Shown here in pieces: positions 14,264 to 16,347 of a DNA stretch of 16,347 nt. Under the pieces are notes generated by a model. That model saw nothing but the letters and a program-made list of their open reading frames with translations, had not been told where the DNA came from and made no database searches. The stretch's first letter is position 1. Each line of letters starts with the position of its first letter. The stretch is from an uncultured Pelolinea sp. GTDB taxonomy: Bacteria; Chloroflexota; Anaerolineae; Anaerolineales; Anaerolineaceae. The position numbers were made by a program, and so were the translations under genes. The stretch is taken from NCBI GenBank assembly GCA_937902055.1, contig CALGUJ010000281.1, positions 1 to 16,347 of the forward strand. Reading direction: 5' to 3'.

Positions 14264-15480
14264 TGCCGTCTAAAAACAACCAATTGCCCAGTGTTTTGAT
14301 GCTCCTGCTCAGCGCACTGGGCATTTTCTTTAGCTGGCTCATCGCAGCCGGCGCTTTTCTGGCAGGCAGCCAGTCCGGCTTGGAAGATGCCGGCGCTGCG
14401 ATGCTGACCGCCATTGGAACGCTGGCAGTCTTCATCGGCATGCTGATCATCCCCAGCATGGTTTTTTCCATTCGCCGGCTCAGGGGTAAACCCTCAGCAA
14501 CCAGGTTCCCCTCGTTGCTGAAATTTACCAATTCCACTCTGATTGGCTGGGCGGTTTTGCTGGCAGCCGGATATTTTCTGGATCCATTTTTCCGCAATCC
14601 GTTTGTTATGTCCGTGCTCACAGTCTTGTGCGTGGCAATCCCGATTTGGTGGTTGATTGAATTCTCGCGCCGCGGATTGGCGCGCCCGTCCCCACTGAAA
14701 GAGTGGGGCACGCTCGCCGTGGGTTTGACTGCCGCACCAATGGTGATCATGGTCATCGAAACATTGCTGCTGGTCCTGGTAGCCGTGGTTGTCATGATTT
14801 TGCTGGGAATGCAGCCCGGCGCCCTTACCAAGCTCACGGATCTCTCCATCGCTTTGGATTCATCCCAATCGGGGTTGGAAGCGCTTGAAAACCAACTGCT
14901 GGAGCTTTCCAGGAACCCGACCATCGCAGCGGCGCTATTTCTGGTGATCGGATTGGTGGCGCCGTTCACGGAGGAAGTTTTCAAACCCTTGTCGGTCTGG
15001 TTGATTCCCCGTAAAACGCTGCGCCCGGCGGAAGGTTTCCAATTAGGCTTGATCAGCGGCGGCGCGTTCGCGTTGTTGGAAAGCGCCAGCCTGGTCAGCC
15101 AGATAACCACGCAGGACTGGATCACGGCAGTGCTGCTGCGCGCGGCCACCGGCTTGCTGCACATCGGTTTAAGCGGGCTGGTTGGATACGGCGTAGCCCT
15201 GGCTCGCTGCGAGAAGAAATGGGGAAGCGCCCTCCTGCACCTCCTGGCGGCCACCGCCCTGCATGGTTTATGGAATTCCCTGGCTATGATCAACGGGTAT
15301 TACACCACGCCGCTGACCACGGTCCATCCAACTGCATCATTAACCGGCGGAGTGCTTTCCACTGTTTTCATGGCAGCGGTTTTTCTCGGGGTTGGGACGA
15401 TCACCCTGCGCCTGGCAGCCAGGCTCAGACGTCAGGCCAACGCGGTTGTGGAAAACGCCGCCCAAGACCAAATGCCGTAA
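14263..15480 (+). CDS. PrsW-family intramembrane metalloprotease
   Basis: This 405-residue multi-spanning membrane protein carries the PrsW/CAAX-like protease motifs. These are PFTEEVFK with E237, E238 and K241, GGAFALLES, LLHIGLSG with H300, and TALHGLWN with H334. Several strongly hydrophobic segments (about 12-34, 44-68, 114-134, 150-183, 220-235, 256-276, 285-305, 322-345, 355-380) place it in the inner membrane. Bacillus PrsW cleaves the anti-sigma factor RsiW and is about half this size. Here there is no sigma or anti-sigma gene nearby, so the substrate is unknown. The start ATG overlaps the preceding stop as TAATG, implying translational coupling to the DsbA-cyclophilin lipoprotein. 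The last 30 residues are charged and probably cytoplasmic. Confidence 0.88.
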   Translation: MPSKNNQLPSVLMLLLSALGIFFSWLIAAGAFLAGSQSGLEDAGAAMLTAIGTLAVFIGMLIIPSMVFSIRRLRGKPSATRFPSLLKFTNSTLIGWAVLLAAGYFLDPFFRNPFVMSVLTVLCVAIPIWWLIEFSRRGLARPSPLKEWGTLAVGLTAAPMVIMVIETLLLVLVAVVVMILLGMQPGALTKLTDLSIALDSSQSGLEALENQLLELSRNPTIAAALFLVIGLVAPFTEEVFKPLSVWLIPRKTLRPAEGFQLGLISGGAFALLESASLVSQITTQDWITAVLLRAATGLLHIGLSGLVGYGVALARCEKKWGSALLHLLAATALHGLWNSLAMINGYYTTPLTTVHPTASLTGGVLSTVFMAAVFLGVGTITLRLAARLRRQANAVVENAAQDQMP

Positions 15481-15494
15481 GCAACAAAACCTAC

Positions 15495-15500
15495 TATAAT
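15495..15500 (+). promoter_or_regulatory. Candidate -10 element immediately before plsC
   Basis: A perfect TATAAT ends 7 nt before the ATG at 15508, which puts the expected transcription start at or next to the start codon. The -35 position (ATGCCG, 15472-15477, 17-bp spacer) matches only 3 of 6 bases. No ribosome binding site is visible in the 27-nt gap. Confidence 0.35.
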
Positions 15501-15507
15501 TTACAAA

Positions 15508-16143
15508 ATGAAACGGAAAACACTGCAAAACCTGGTGCGCTTTTTGATTAAAACCCTGACGCGCACGGAATTCATCGATCTCGAAAATCTGCCGGAAAAG
15601 GGCGGCGTGATCATCGCCATCAACCACGTGCATTATCTGGATACCCCGGTTATTTTTGTAAACCCGCGCCGATCAGACACCACCGCGCTGGTGACAACCA
15701 AGTATCAAAAGAACATCTTCATGAAATGGTTCACTGAAAGCGCGCAAGGCATTTGGATCAACCGCGACATTGCCGATTTCACCGCCATTCGCAAAGCCTC
15801 CAAAGCTCTGGCGGAAGGGCTGGCGGTGGGCATCGCGCCCGAGGGCACACGCAGCAAAACCGGCCAGCTTCAGGAAGGCAAACCCGGCACCGTCATGTTG
15901 GCCGCCAAAGCCAGGGTGCCGATCGTCCCGGTGGGAATCACCGGCACCCGCAATTCGTTCCGCAGGATTTTCACGCTGCGCCGTCCGGAGATCACCGTGC
16001 GTTTCGGTAAAGCATTCGTGATCCCGGAATTCAAGCAAGGCGAACGCTCGGCCGATCTGCAATATTGGACGGACGAACTCATGCGGCGTATTGCCGAACT
16101 GCTCCCGGAAAGTTACCGCGGGGTATACGCGGAGCAGGTATGA
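15508..16143 (+). CDS. plsC: 1-acyl-sn-glycerol-3-phosphate acyltransferase (PlsC-like)
   Basis: PlsC-type enzymes add the second acyl chain to lysophosphatidic acid at the inner face of the membrane, forming phosphatidic acid. The 211 residues carry the HX4D catalytic motif in NHVHYLDTP (H40, D45), IWINRD (82-87, motif II), PEGTRSKTGQLQEGKPG (111-127, motif III with E112, G113 and R115) and VPIVPVGITG (motif IV). There is no long membrane segment, only a basic, moderately hydrophobic N-terminus, so membrane attachment is probably peripheral. The length is typical of short PlsC homologues. Some relatives acylate other substrates, so exact specificity is inferred. No ribosome binding site precedes the ATG, and a TATAAT sits right before it. 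Confidence 0.9.
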   Translation: MKRKTLQNLVRFLIKTLTRTEFIDLENLPEKGGVIIAINHVHYLDTPVIFVNPRRSDTTALVTTKYQKNIFMKWFTESAQGIWINRDIADFTAIRKASKALAEGLAVGIAPEGTRSKTGQLQEGKPGTVMLAAKARVPIVPVGITGTRNSFRRIFTLRRPEITVRFGKAFVIPEFKQGERSADLQYWTDELMRRIAELLPESYRGVYAEQV

Positions 16144-16165
16144 TAGCAGTAACCATCGACCATCC

Positions 16166-16347
16166 ATGCCGCTGCTCTGGGTCAGCCTGTCATTCATTGG
16201 CGGCATAGCGTTTTCTTCTGTTCTTTCCGGAGCAGCCTGGCTGCTGCTGCTCCTGCTTTTCATCCCGGCTGTTTTTCTTGAAATAAAATTTATTCCGCGG
16301 GCAGCCCATCCGCTGCTTTCCCGCCCGCTTTTCCGCATTCCAGTCAG
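16166..16347 (+). CDS. comEC: N-terminus of a probable ComEC/Rec2 DNA-uptake channel, 3'-truncated
   Basis: About 60 codons are inside the window. They read as a membrane protein start: MPLLWVSLSFIGGIAF, then SGAAWLLLLLLFIPAVFLE, followed by a basic, proline-rich turn (FIPRAAHPLLSRPLF). This two-helix hairpin followed by a basic segment resembles the N-terminal region of ComEC proteins, which carry single-stranded DNA across the inner membrane during natural transformation. The diagnostic competence and metallo-beta-lactamase domains would lie outside the window, so the name is tentative. The start ATG is 23 nt after the plsC stop and lacks a clear ribosome binding site. Any other polytopic membrane protein remains possible. 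Confidence 0.5.
   Translation, partial: MPLLWVSLSFIGGIAFSSVLSGAAWLLLLLLFIPAVFLEIKFIPRAAHPLLSRPLFRIPV

Noticed and set aside
14250..15293. 347-residue antisense ORF inside the PrsW gene
   Set aside because: It is Ser/Arg/Lys-rich, without motifs, and opposite a protein with clear protease motifs and membrane segments.
1..16347. CRISPR arrays, insertion sequences, prophage genes, tRNA or rRNA
   Set aside because: I looked for regular direct repeats, transposase or integrase motifs and tRNA-like cloverleaf segments and found none. The gene content is chromosomal housekeeping throughout.

Overview
The window reads as ordinary bacterial chromosome, moderately GC-rich, with long close-packed genes, AT-rich intergenic gaps and ribosome binding sites of the GGAGG type. 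The gene set points to Chloroflexota, most likely Anaerolineae: a Ycf45/SpoIIIAA-type ATPase with an R3H tail next to tmk, pdxST, a stand-alone PEP-synthase-like ATP-grasp protein, a PrsW-type protease, and a DsbA-cyclophilin lipoprotein. This placement rests on gene content and protein style, not on a search.

Layout. 1-1029: the end of gatB and a strong terminator. 1030-1255: an AT-rich regulatory gap holding several short repeats and a candidate promoter. 1256-2601: a glutamate-dehydrogenase-family gene and its terminator. 2620-3840: dnaN with its own promoter, ending in a palindrome that covers the stop codon. 3918-6275: a large PEP/pyruvate-binding-domain protein that lacks the catalytic half of PEP synthase. 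6264-8038, minus strand: a two-gene ABC-2 type transporter whose last gene overlaps the preceding gene tail to tail. 8039-8225: a divergent intergenic region carrying two parS centromere sites. 8226-10627: pdxS, pdxT and a GNAT-like gene, tightly spaced. 10683-16347: the Ycf45-R3H ATPase, tmk, a lipoprotein with a thioredoxin fold plus a cyclophilin fold, a PrsW-type membrane protease, an acyltransferase (plsC-like) and the start of a probable comEC.

How it fits together. Much of the window is housekeeping: tRNA amidation (gatB), replication (dnaN, tmk), chromosome partition (parS), vitamin B6 synthesis (pdxST), phospholipid synthesis (plsC) and envelope functions (lipoprotein, PrsW, ABC exporter, ComEC). 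The parS pair with dnaN about 4.3 kb away suggests an origin-proximal position. Genes from 10683 to the right edge are nearly contiguous, with gaps of 27 nt or less and one TAATG overlap, so they are probably co-transcribed with internal promoters.

I see no phage, insertion sequence, CRISPR, tRNA or rRNA, and no multi-gene system that looks wholly new. The most unusual items are the parS pair, the cyclophilin domain that has lost its active-site residues, the ATP-grasp protein without a phosphohistidine domain, and a conserved-looking gene whose natural start codon appears to be ATA.
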